Source: DATJYV01 sp035499415 (GTDB lineage Bacteria; Bacteroidota; Ignavibacteria; UBA10030). From it: a stretch of DNA of 16,704 nucleotides. Below the pieces are notes generated by a model that was not told the origin of the DNA, ran no database searches, and worked only from the letters and a program-made list of their open reading frames with translations. The DNA lies in assembly GCA_035499415.1 (NCBI GenBank), contig DATJYV010000155.1:1-16704 (forward strand). Direction: 5' to 3'. Shown here piece after piece: positions 6,664 to 14,399 of this stretch. Position numbers and translations under genes: made by a program. Every line of letters begins with the position of its first letter. Positions within the stretch are counted from its first letter, which is position 1.

Positions 6664-7781
6664 GTTCCCCCGCGGGCGGGAGCGAACCCGGCGAGCGCCA
6701 GGAGGCTCTTCGCGACGACTTTTGCCGCATCCGGTTTTCCGAGGGATCGTGACGCGCGCGCCATTCGAGAACGGGCACGTGTATCATTCAAGAGCCGGGC
6801 GACGATGTCCGTCAAACGGGCTGAGACGTCGCCGTCGGTGACAAGCACCGCTGCTCCACGAGCCTGAAGGTAGCGGGCGTTGAATGTCTGGTGGTCCGCC
6901 GCCGCGTGGGGGTACGGAACGAGAACTGCCGGTTTGCCGAGTCTCGTAATTTCCGCAATGGTTGTCGCGCCGCTCCGGCTGACCGCGAGATCCGCCGCGG
7001 CGTATGCGAGATCCATCCGGTCGATGTACGGCCCCATCCATCCCACATTCCTTCCCGTGAAGCGCAGCTTCAGCCGCTCGTACTCAGCCGGGCCGGTCTG
7101 CCAGAGAAGCTGGGCGTTCAGCCGCTTCAGGGATTCGACGAGGATCCCGGCCGCCGCGTTGATGGAGCGAGCGCCGAGACTCCCTCCGAAAATGAGGACG
7201 GTTCTTTTCCGCGGATTCAAGTGAAAAAATTTCATCGCCTCTTTTTTCTTTCCCAGGTCAAGCTGCTCGCGTGTAGGCGTACCCACGAGCCGGATATTGT
7301 CCCTGCGTTTGAGCCATGAAGCGGTTTCGTCGAACGCCGTATACATGACCGTCGCGCGCCGCGCGAGGAGCATCGTCGTCAGTCCGGGATAGCTGTTCGA
7401 TTCGTGCACGGCGGTCGGGACGCCCAGCATGGAGGCCGCATAGAGCACCGGGCCGCAAGCGTACCCGCCCGTGCCGATGGCAACGTCGGGCCTGAATTGT
7501 CTGACGAGCATGGCCGATTGAATCAGGGAAACAATCACCTTGACCGGTACCAGGAGATTTTCCAACCGCCACGTGCGGTGGAAACCGCCGATCCAAATCG
7601 CTGCGAACCGGTACCCTGATTGCGGAACAATCCGCGCTTCAATCTTGTCCTTCGTGCCGACAAACAGAACCTCCGCACCTCGTGCAAGTTTTTTGACTTC
7701 ATTCGCAATTGCGAGAGCCGGATACAGGTGGCCTCCAGTTCCACCTCCGGCAAATAATATTCGCGGCTGACTTCGCGACAC
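6660..7781 (-). CDS. murG: UDP-GlcNAc--undecaprenyl-PP-MurNAc-pentapeptide GlcNAc transferase MurG
   Basis: MurG is a peripheral inner-membrane GT28 glycosyltransferase that adds GlcNAc to lipid I, giving lipid II. The 373 residues show the first glycine loop GGGTGGH (12-18), a hydrophobic patch (LVPVKVIVSLIQSAMLV) likely to contact the membrane, AIGTGGYACGP and HESNSYPG in the N-domain, and FGGSLGARSIN at the start of the C-domain. The UDP-GlcNAc site is SRSGATTIAEI followed by PYPHAAADHQTFNA. The start is GTG at 7781, embedded in ATGTG; the ATG two bases earlier is out of frame. The nearest purine-rich site (GAGGGA) is about 15 nt upstream, farther than usual. ftsW ends 34 nt upstream. The stop overlaps the next gene's start. 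Confidence 0.96.
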   Translation of the reverse strand: MSRSQPRILFAGGGTGGHLYPALAIANEVKKLARGAEVLFVGTKDKIEARIVPQSGYRFAAIWIGGFHRTWRLENLLVPVKVIVSLIQSAMLVRQFRPDVAIGTGGYACGPVLYAASMLGVPTAVHESNSYPGLTTMLLARRATVMYTAFDETASWLKRRDNIRLVGTPTREQLDLGKKKEAMKFFHLNPRKRTVLIFGGSLGARSINAAAGILVESLKRLNAQLLWQTGPAEYERLKLRFTGRNVGWMGPYIDRMDLAYAAADLAVSRSGATTIAEITRLGKPAVLVPYPHAAADHQTFNARYLQARGAAVLVTDGDVSARLTDIVARLLNDTRARSRMARASRSLGKPDAAKVVAKSLLALAGFAPARGGT

Positions 7782-7815
7782 ATTCAGAATCGTTCGTCCC
7801 TCACGCGCCGCACGT

Positions 7816-8982
7816 TCAGTACACCTTTCCGAGCCCCGGACCCGGCTCGCCGGGCATGACGACTTCCGTGAGCACGGGGCTGCGCGGATGCAAATCGGTG
7901 TGCGCGGAAATATTCAGCAGCACGCCTACCGCAAATGACGAAAAGAGCAGTGACGACCCGCCGTAACTGACGAAGGGCATCGGTTGTCCGGTCGTCGGAA
8001 GAATGCCCAGCGTCACGCCCGCGTTGACGAGCGCGTACAGCGTGATGGTGCTCGTAATGCCGATGGCGAGCAGGCGGGAAAAATCGTCCTTTGCGTACTT
8101 CGCGATCTTAAAGCCGCGGAACATGATGATGAGAAAGAGAGCGAGAAACAGCGTTGTTCCGATGAATCCGTATTCTTCGCCGACGATCGAGAAAACAAAA
8201 TCTCCGTAGGATTCGGGGAGAAAAAAATCCCGCTGGCGGCTTTCGCCCGGCCCGACGCCGAAGAGGCCACCGTTCCCGAATCCGATGATTCCCTGCCACA
8301 GCTGATAATTCTGTTGACCCGTCACATGGCCGTGCAGGAACGACATGATGCGCTCGCGTCGATAGGGGGCGCTGAGCATGTAGAGCGCGAGCACCGGCAC
8401 GAGGGAAGCGACCGTCGCCGCAAGATGGAGGATCCGCGCTTTACTGACGAAGAGCATGACAAGACTCAGCAGAAGGATCATCGCTCCGGTGCTGAAGTTG
8501 GGCTGGAGCAGTACGAGGAGGACCACGACGCCGACCCAGACCATGACGGGAAGGAACCCTTTCTTCAGGTCTCTGATGGTTTCACCCTTCGTAGCAACGA
8601 GCGCGCAGAGATGGAACAGAAGCGCGAATTTCGCAAACTCGGAGGGTTGAAATCCCAGGCCGCCCAATCGGAGCCACCGCGTTGCTCCCTTGGCTTCGCC
8701 GCCGAGTCCGAGGGTCACGGCCAATACAAGAACCGCGATTATGATGCCGGGCTTCGTGAGTTTCCTGTAAAAGTCGTACGGAATTGCCACGCCGATAAAC
8801 AACGCCACGACCCCCAGCACAATCTTGATCGTGTGCGCGTTGAGCAGGCGCGAACTCGACCCGAACTTTTCGTATGCCCAGGTCGCCGAAGCGCTGTAGA
8901 CGACGCCGATACTCAACACCATGAGAATGAGGACCGCGGCGAGCATCGGAAAATCGATATGGTTTCGCGGCGCCCGGCTCAT
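7816..8982 (-). CDS. ftsW: Septal peptidoglycan glycosyltransferase FtsW (SEDS family)
   Basis: FtsW is a polytopic inner-membrane SEDS protein that polymerises lipid II into septal glycan strands with FtsI. The 388 residues contain about ten hydrophobic segments, starting at 12-30. Family signatures are KGATRWLRLGGLGFQPSEFAK (98-118), NYQLWQGIIGFGNGGLFGVGPGES (225-248) and PFVSYGGSSLL (336-346). D261 in LPESYGDFVFS lies where SEDS proteins place their catalytic aspartate. At 160-165 the sequence is QPNFST, where many FtsW proteins have QPDLGT. The division-cluster position favours FtsW over its paralogue RodA. The start ATG overlaps the murD stop by 4 nt (ATGA). It is followed after 34 nt by murG. 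Confidence 0.95.
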   Translation of the reverse strand: MSRAPRNHIDFPMLAAVLILMVLSIGVVYSASATWAYEKFGSSSRLLNAHTIKIVLGVVALFIGVAIPYDFYRKLTKPGIIIAVLVLAVTLGLGGEAKGATRWLRLGGLGFQPSEFAKFALLFHLCALVATKGETIRDLKKGFLPVMVWVGVVVLLVLLQPNFSTGAMILLLSLVMLFVSKARILHLAATVASLVPVLALYMLSAPYRRERIMSFLHGHVTGQQNYQLWQGIIGFGNGGLFGVGPGESRQRDFFLPESYGDFVFSIVGEEYGFIGTTLFLALFLIIMFRGFKIAKYAKDDFSRLLAIGITSTITLYALVNAGVTLGILPTTGQPMPFVSYGGSSLLFSSFAVGVLLNISAHTDLHPRSPVLTEVVMPGEPGPGLGKVY

Positions 8983-10334
8983 AAATTGTTCACCAACTGT
9001 TTAAACACGAATCCCCGCTGCTCGTAATTTTTGAACCAGTCGAACGAAGCGCATGCAGGCGAGAGAAGGACAAGGTCACCCGGTCTTGCGATGGACCTCG
9101 CCTTCGAAACCGCGTCGTCCATCGAGCCGGCACGAACGACAGGAACAATTCCGGCGAACGCATGGTCAACCTTTTCCGCCGACTCGCCGATCGCGACGAT
9201 GGTCCTTACTTTGCTGCGGACCGGGTCGAGAAGCCGGCGGTAGTCATTCCCCTTATCTCTCCCGCCGAGCAGGAGCACGACCGGCTCTGCGAAGGCCTGG
9301 AGGGCATACCAGACCGAATCGACGTTCGTCGCCTTGGAGTCGTTGTAGTATCGCACCCCGTCCAGTTCCCGGACAAATTCGAGGCGGTGTTCGACCCCCC
9401 GGAAGTTTCGCAACGTGGCCCGGATCGATGCGGGACCGACGCCCTCGATCTGACCGACAAGTGTGGCCGCCATCGCGTTGTAGAGGTTATGCGTACCGCG
9501 AATGCTGATCTCGCGTGTTGCGATCACGCTCGATTTCTGCCCGTTCAGAACCGTGGTGAGAACGTCATTCTCCACGAACGCTCCCTCATTGAGATGTTTC
9601 GAAGCGCTGAACCCGATTCGTTTGCTTTTCGCGGCGTCGACCGTCCGTGAGGTCCACGGATCGTCAACATCGTAGATCAGAATGTCGTCGCGAGTTTGAT
9701 TCATGAAAACTCTCGCCTTGGATGCAGCGTACCGCTCCATCGAGTGGTCGTAGCGGTCCATGTGGTCCGGCGTAATATTCAGGAGCACGGCGACGTGCGG
9801 CCGGAACGACTCGATATGGTCGAGTTGAAAACTGCTCACTTCCAGAACAGCAAGATCTGTCTCAGCCATGTCCAGAACGACGGATGAGAATGCCGTGCCA
9901 ATGTTCCCTGCAACAGCATGTTTCTTTTTTGCATCGCCGAGGATCCTCCCTGTAAGGGTCGTCGTAGTGGTTTTGCCGTTGCTGCCCGTAATCGCGACAA
10001 CCGGCGCCTTGCAATACCAGCTTGCAACTTCCAGTTCGCTCACAACTCTCAGACCCCGCGTCCGCGCTTCCGTGACCACCGGGGCATTGCTGGGAACGCC
10101 CGGACTGACCACCACCAGCGACGCATCGAAGACCCGCAGCGAGTGGCCACCGACCTCGAACGGAATCTGCGTCTTCTTTAGCTCATCGAGATACGGTCCG
10201 AGCGCCGGCTCCGCGCCGTTGTCGCTGACAAATACACGGGCATGAAACTTCTGGAGCAGGCGCGCGACGCCCACGCCGCTCCTTGCCGCTCCAATGACCG
10301 TGACGCGCGTGCCGGACAGATCCGGTACATTCAT
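8979..10334 (-). CDS. murD: UDP-N-acetylmuramoyl-L-alanine--D-glutamate ligase MurD
   Basis: MurD is the cytoplasmic ATP-dependent ligase that adds D-glutamate to UDP-MurNAc-L-Ala. The 451 residues are family-typical. The N-terminal Rossmann-like domain has VTVIGAARSGVGVARLL (11-27). The P-loop is GSNGKTTTT (117-125), followed by AGNIG (142-146), VLEVSSFQLD (163-172) and NITPDHMDRY (186-195). K206 in YAASKARVF matches the lysine that is carbamylated in Mur ligases. The C-domain shows GVEHRLEFV, YYNDSKATN and LLGGRDKG, the pattern expected for MurD rather than MurC/E/F. The ATG at 10334 is 10 nt after the mraY stop, with only a weak Shine-Dalgarno, and the stop overlaps ftsW by 4 nt. Confidence 0.97.
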   Translation of the reverse strand: MNVPDLSGTRVTVIGAARSGVGVARLLQKFHARVFVSDNGAEPALGPYLDELKKTQIPFEVGGHSLRVFDASLVVVSPGVPSNAPVVTEARTRGLRVVSELEVASWYCKAPVVAITGSNGKTTTTTLTGRILGDAKKKHAVAGNIGTAFSSVVLDMAETDLAVLEVSSFQLDHIESFRPHVAVLLNITPDHMDRYDHSMERYAASKARVFMNQTRDDILIYDVDDPWTSRTVDAAKSKRIGFSASKHLNEGAFVENDVLTTVLNGQKSSVIATREISIRGTHNLYNAMAATLVGQIEGVGPASIRATLRNFRGVEHRLEFVRELDGVRYYNDSKATNVDSVWYALQAFAEPVVLLLGGRDKGNDYRRLLDPVRSKVRTIVAIGESAEKVDHAFAGIVPVVRAGSMDDAVSKARSIARPGDLVLLSPACASFDWFKNYEQRGFVFKQLVNNL

Positions 10335-10344
10335 CCGTATCGTG

Positions 10345-11469
10345 TCAACGAACTTTGAATGTCGCGAGACTGAAAATCATGAACAGGATCGCGATGATGT
10401 AAAAGCGGGTGACGATCTTCGGCTCCGGCCAACCCAGAAGTTCGAAATGATGATGGATGGGAGCCATGCGGAACACCCGCCGTCCTTCGCCGTATTTCCG
10501 CTTCGTATACTTGAAGTACCCGCGCTGAATGATGACCGAGAGCGTCTCCATGAGAAAAACGCCGCCGAGGGTCGGCAGCAGGAGCTCCTTCTTGATCAGC
10601 ACACACATGGCGCCGATTGCTCCGCCCAGGGCCAGCGATCCTGTGTCGCCCATAAAGACCTGCGCCGGGTACGAGTTGTACCACAGAAATCCGAGGGCCG
10701 CGCCCGCCATCGCGACGCAGTAAATCGCCAGCTCGCCGTTCCCCCGCAGAAAGGGAATGGTCAGATACTGGCTGAGCGTTGCGCTCCCCGAAACGTAGGC
10801 GATCAAAGCGAGCGTGACACTGACAATCCCGACCGTCCCGATCGCGAGGCCGTCCAGTCCATCCGTAAGGTTGACGGCGTTCGACGTTGCGGTGATGATG
10901 AAAATGACGACGGGGATGTAGAATACGCCGAAGTCGAACTCCCGATTTTTGATGAACGGGACAGTGGTGCTTGAATGGAGCGGGACGAGGCTCGGGTCGA
11001 TCCATTGCGGCACGAAGTAGATGATTCCGCCCACGAGAAGTCCCACGGTTACCTGGCCCACGATCTTGTACCTGCCGATGAGTCCCTTCGGTTTTTTTTT
11101 GACCACCTTCAGGAAGTCGTCGAGAAATCCGACCGCGCCGAGAGCAAGCGTGACAAACAGGATCAGCAGAATGTACCCGTTCCGAAGGTCGGTCCACAGG
11201 ATGGCGGGAACGAGGACCGAGAGAAGGACGATCAATCCTCCCATGGTCGGCGTGCCGGCCTTTGAAAGGTGGGTTCTGGGGGCATCCAGCTTTGCCGCTT
11301 CTCCAATCTGCATCTCCTTCAACCGCCGGATGATCTTCGGACCCAACCAGAATGCGATGACCAATGCCGTGACCGCCGCGGCTCCCGCACGAAAGGTGAT
11401 GTAGCGGAATACGCCGAAGCCCGGTACATGGTAGCGTTGATAGAGATATGTGAGAAAGAAATACAGCAT
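10345..11469 (-). CDS. mraY: Phospho-MurNAc-pentapeptide transferase MraY
   Basis: MraY is a polytopic inner-membrane enzyme that moves phospho-MurNAc-pentapeptide from UDP to undecaprenyl phosphate, giving lipid I. The 374 residues hold about ten membrane segments. Signatures are KAGTPTMGG (70-78), the Mg-binding aspartates in GFLDDFLK (D117, D118), NLTDGLDG (200-207), FMGDTGS (272-278) and the PIHHHFE histidine motif (337-343). The segment KKKPKG at 124-129 is encoded by a run of nine A on the coding strand (11092-11100). The ATG at 11469 lies 3 nt after the murF stop, so expression is probably coupled. It is slightly longer than the roughly 360-residue proteobacterial form. Confidence 0.97.
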   Translation of the reverse strand: MLYFFLTYLYQRYHVPGFGVFRYITFRAGAAAVTALVIAFWLGPKIIRRLKEMQIGEAAKLDAPRTHLSKAGTPTMGGLIVLLSVLVPAILWTDLRNGYILLILFVTLALGAVGFLDDFLKVVKKKPKGLIGRYKIVGQVTVGLLVGGIIYFVPQWIDPSLVPLHSSTTVPFIKNREFDFGVFYIPVVIFIITATSNAVNLTDGLDGLAIGTVGIVSVTLALIAYVSGSATLSQYLTIPFLRGNGELAIYCVAMAGAALGFLWYNSYPAQVFMGDTGSLALGGAIGAMCVLIKKELLLPTLGGVFLMETLSVIIQRGYFKYTKRKYGEGRRVFRMAPIHHHFELLGWPEPKIVTRFYIIAILFMIFSLATFKVR

Positions 11470-11472
11470 GCC

Positions 11473-12876
11473 TCATGCCGCCTTTTGAAACCGCGCGATG
11501 AATGCCGCCACGACATCCTCCATCTTCATCCCCCTCGAGCCTTTGACGAGAACAATGTCGCCAGCGGACACCTGTTGGATGAGCCGGGCGGCCAGGATAT
11601 TCTTGTCGTCGAAATGCAGCTTGGTCGTCACGCCCGCGGCGTCGTTTGTCTGACGCGAGAGCGGTCCGAACGTCAGCAAGATGTCGACGCCAAAAGATGA
11701 CAACTTCTTCCCGATTGCACGGTGGAGGTCCGCGGAATCGGGGCCAAGCTCCAGCATGTCGCCGAGCACGACGATCTTCTTTCCCTGCGTCTTCATGCTT
11801 CTGAGGGCGGCGAGGGCGGCGAGGACCGAGTCCGGATTTGCGTTGTAGGTATCGTTCACGACCGTCATACCGCCCACGTCGTGAACTTCCATCCGCTTCC
11901 CCGGCGCCGTGAATGTTTCCAATGATTGTTGAATCTGCTCTGCCGGAACTCTCAGCGCCATGCCGGCGGCGGCGGCCGCGAGGGCGTTCCGCGCATTGTG
12001 TTCACCGGGAACACGAAGCCGGACGGCGAACGCCGTCCCGCCCCGCTTGCGAATGCGGATATTCGGACAGCCGTTCGGGCTGAAATTCAGAACCGTCCCG
12101 CGGACATCATGCCGACCCGCCTTCATCCCGAAGGTCAATTTCTTTTTCAGGGATCGTGCCTGACGGACAATTCTGGATTCATCGGCGTTCACAACGCCCG
12201 TCCCTTTGCCGGCGAGCCAATCGAACAACTCTCCCTCGGCCTTTGCAACGCCGTCGACCGAGCCAAAGAATTCCAGATGCTCCTGTCCGATGTTGGTGAT
12301 GAGGCCGTGCGTTGGCTCGGCGATCTCGCACAGGGTCCGGATTTCTCCCGGATGATTCGTGCCGAACTCGAGCACAGCGGCCTGATGCCGGCCCTCGAGA
12401 CGGAACATCGTCAGGGGGACGCCGATGTGATTGTTCAGATTCCCTTCCGTACGAAGCACCCGGTATTTTTGTGCAAGGACTGAGCTGATCATTTCCTTGG
12501 TTGTCGTCTTGCCGTTGCTTCCGCCGACGGCAAGAATGGGGATCTTGAATTTCCTTCGATGCCTTCTTGCGAGCGCGCCGAGCGCCTTCACCGTATCCTC
12601 GACGATGAGCCGGGGGACGGTGATACTCACGAGCATTGCCCGGTTTGCCTCAGCCCACCGCCGGTCCACGACAACCGCCGCAGCGCCGGCCTGAACAGCC
12701 GCTGTTACAAAATCATGTCCGTCGAACCGATCACCGCGCAGAGCCACAAAGAGCTCGCCGGCTCTTACGCTGCGTGAGTCGGTCGATGCGCCGGTGACGG
12801 CGAACGAACGCGGAACGTCGAATCCAAGCGCCTGGACAGATTCCGCCGCCAGGATATCGTCCCGATGCAGCTTCAT
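11473..12876 (-). CDS. murF: UDP-MurNAc-tripeptide--D-alanyl-D-alanine ligase MurF
   Basis: MurF adds the D-Ala-D-Ala dipeptide to complete UDP-MurNAc-pentapeptide in the cytoplasm. From the ATG at 12876 it is 467 residues. Motifs are the substrate-binding STDSR (31-35), the P-loop GSNGKTTTK (119-127), TEGNLNNHIGVPLT, VLEFGTNHPGEI, NIGQEHLEFFG, GEHNARNALAA, NDTYNANPDSV and VLGDMLELG. The last two are typical of MurF. The frame stays open about 440 nt further upstream, inside murE, but that stretch is out-of-frame murE sequence with no MurF character. The ATG at 12876 also has AGGG just upstream and lies 8 nt after the murE stop. mraY begins 3 nt downstream. Confidence 0.97.
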   Translation of the reverse strand: MKLHRDDILAAESVQALGFDVPRSFAVTGASTDSRSVRAGELFVALRGDRFDGHDFVTAAVQAGAAAVVVDRRWAEANRAMLVSITVPRLIVEDTVKALGALARRHRRKFKIPILAVGGSNGKTTTKEMISSVLAQKYRVLRTEGNLNNHIGVPLTMFRLEGRHQAAVLEFGTNHPGEIRTLCEIAEPTHGLITNIGQEHLEFFGSVDGVAKAEGELFDWLAGKGTGVVNADESRIVRQARSLKKKLTFGMKAGRHDVRGTVLNFSPNGCPNIRIRKRGGTAFAVRLRVPGEHNARNALAAAAAGMALRVPAEQIQQSLETFTAPGKRMEVHDVGGMTVVNDTYNANPDSVLAALAALRSMKTQGKKIVVLGDMLELGPDSADLHRAIGKKLSSFGVDILLTFGPLSRQTNDAAGVTTKLHFDDKNILAARLIQQVSAGDIVLVKGSRGMKMEDVVAAFIARFQKAA

Positions 12877-12884
12877 CCGTCCCT

Positions 12885-14381
12885 CTACAGATACCGCTCG
12901 ACCGTCTCCCGGTCGCTGAAATGGATCTTCTCTTTTCCGACCACCTGGTAGTCCTCGTGCCCCTTGCCGGCGATGAGGACGACGTCTCCCGGTTCCGCCA
13001 TTGTGAGGGCTTGCTGGATCGCCTCCGCCCGGTCTGTGCGCATCATCGTCGACGGCCGGTGTGCCATGCCCGCGGCAATCTCCCGGATGATCCGTTCGGG
13101 GTCCTCCGTGCGGGGATTGTCGGACGTCACGATGGCGACATCGCTCCACTCGCTCACGATTTTTCCCATGATCGGACGCTTCGTGCGGTCGCGGTCGCCC
13201 CCAGCGCCAAATACCGTTATGATCCTGTGCCGGCGGTCGGAAGGCAGAACTTCGCGGATGGTGCGGAGGCAATTCTCGAGCGCGTCCGGCGTGTGCGCAT
13301 AATCGACGATTGCCGTCCATCCTTTGTTCGATGCGATTCGCTCGAATCGTCCCGGGACAGGCCGGAGGCTTTCGATTCCGTGCGCGATGCTCTCCTTCTT
13401 CAACCCGAGACCGGTCCCGGCCGCAAAGGCGGCGAGCGTATTATAGACGTTGAAGCGGCCCACGAGGGGAGAATGAATTTCAGTCCGCGTCTGACCATCC
13501 AGGACTTCGAACGATGTGCCGTCGATGCTCAGCTCCACGTTGGCGGCGCGCACCGTCGCCGCGGACGAAAATCCGTACAGAAGCACGGAAGCCCTGGTCG
13601 AAGAAACGATTCTCCGGCTCCACGGGTCGTCGATATTGACTGCCGCGACGGAAGTGGATGGGAGAGAGTCGAAAAGGATTTTCTTTGCCTCAAAATACTT
13701 CTCCATCGTCCCATGATAGTCGAGATGATCCTGCGTCAGATTCGTAAATACGGCGACGTCGAAGTCGAGGCCGTACACTCTCGATTGCTGCAGGGCATGG
13801 GAGGAGACCTCCATCGAAACGGAGGTGCAGTGCGCTTCGACCATGGCGGCGAACATCCGGTGGAGTTCAAGGGATTCCGGAGTCGTGTGGCTCGCCGGCA
13901 AATTCCTGCCTCCGAAGCTGTATTCGATCGTCCCGACGAGCCCGACCTTCCGGCCGGCCGACTCGAGAATGGACTTGATGATGTGAGACGTCGTCGTTTT
14001 GCCGTTCGTCCCCGTTACCGCCGCGAGGGACATCTTCCGCGCCGGATTGCCGTAGAAGTTTGCCGCCATCAACGCGAGCGCCTTTCGCGAATCCGGCACG
14101 ACGACCTTGACCACGCCGGTGTGCATGAAAAATGCATCGGAGATTCGCGCGTCGTCTTCGAGGACTGCGATCTTTGCGCCCTTCTCAATTGCATCGCCGA
14201 TGAATGCGTGACCGTCGCGGGCTGACCCCCGGATCGCAACAAAACAGTCACCCACGCCGACATTCTGCGAGTTGTATTCGATTTTAGGAACCTCGAGATC
14301 CTGCGTCACCGCCATCGTCCCGTACATCGTTTGGAACAGCTTCGTCACGGTCACACCCTTCAGGATTTCTCCCAACGTCAT
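12885..14381 (-). CDS. murE: UDP-MurNAc-L-Ala-D-Glu--meso-diaminopimelate ligase MurE
   Basis: MurE adds the third stem residue in the cytoplasm. The 498 residues show the P-loop GTNGKTTT (124-131), GTIEYSFGG, HTTPESLELH, MEVSSHAL (190-197), NLTQDHLDYHG (214-224), K233 in EAKK matching the carbamylated lysine, and VDYAHTPDALEN. The substrate motif is DNPR (421-424), within SDNPRTEDP. This arginine-containing form is the established hallmark of meso-diaminopimelate enzymes, as opposed to lysine-adding ones. The C-terminal GKGHEDYQ (472-479) also fits. The ATG at 14381 has GGAAGGA a few bases upstream and lies 18 nt after the ftsI stop. murF follows after 8 nt. Confidence 0.97.
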   Translation of the reverse strand: MTLGEILKGVTVTKLFQTMYGTMAVTQDLEVPKIEYNSQNVGVGDCFVAIRGSARDGHAFIGDAIEKGAKIAVLEDDARISDAFFMHTGVVKVVVPDSRKALALMAANFYGNPARKMSLAAVTGTNGKTTTSHIIKSILESAGRKVGLVGTIEYSFGGRNLPASHTTPESLELHRMFAAMVEAHCTSVSMEVSSHALQQSRVYGLDFDVAVFTNLTQDHLDYHGTMEKYFEAKKILFDSLPSTSVAAVNIDDPWSRRIVSSTRASVLLYGFSSAATVRAANVELSIDGTSFEVLDGQTRTEIHSPLVGRFNVYNTLAAFAAGTGLGLKKESIAHGIESLRPVPGRFERIASNKGWTAIVDYAHTPDALENCLRTIREVLPSDRRHRIITVFGAGGDRDRTKRPIMGKIVSEWSDVAIVTSDNPRTEDPERIIREIAAGMAHRPSTMMRTDRAEAIQQALTMAEPGDVVLIAGKGHEDYQVVGKEKIHFSDRETVERYL

Positions 14382-14399
14382 TCGTCCTTCCCGGGGCGT

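Noticed and set aside
12877..13320. A long open upstream extension of the murF frame inside murE.
   Set aside because: It is low-complexity Arg/Gly/Pro-rich shadow sequence. murE occupies this DNA with full motif support, and murF has a clear start at 12876.
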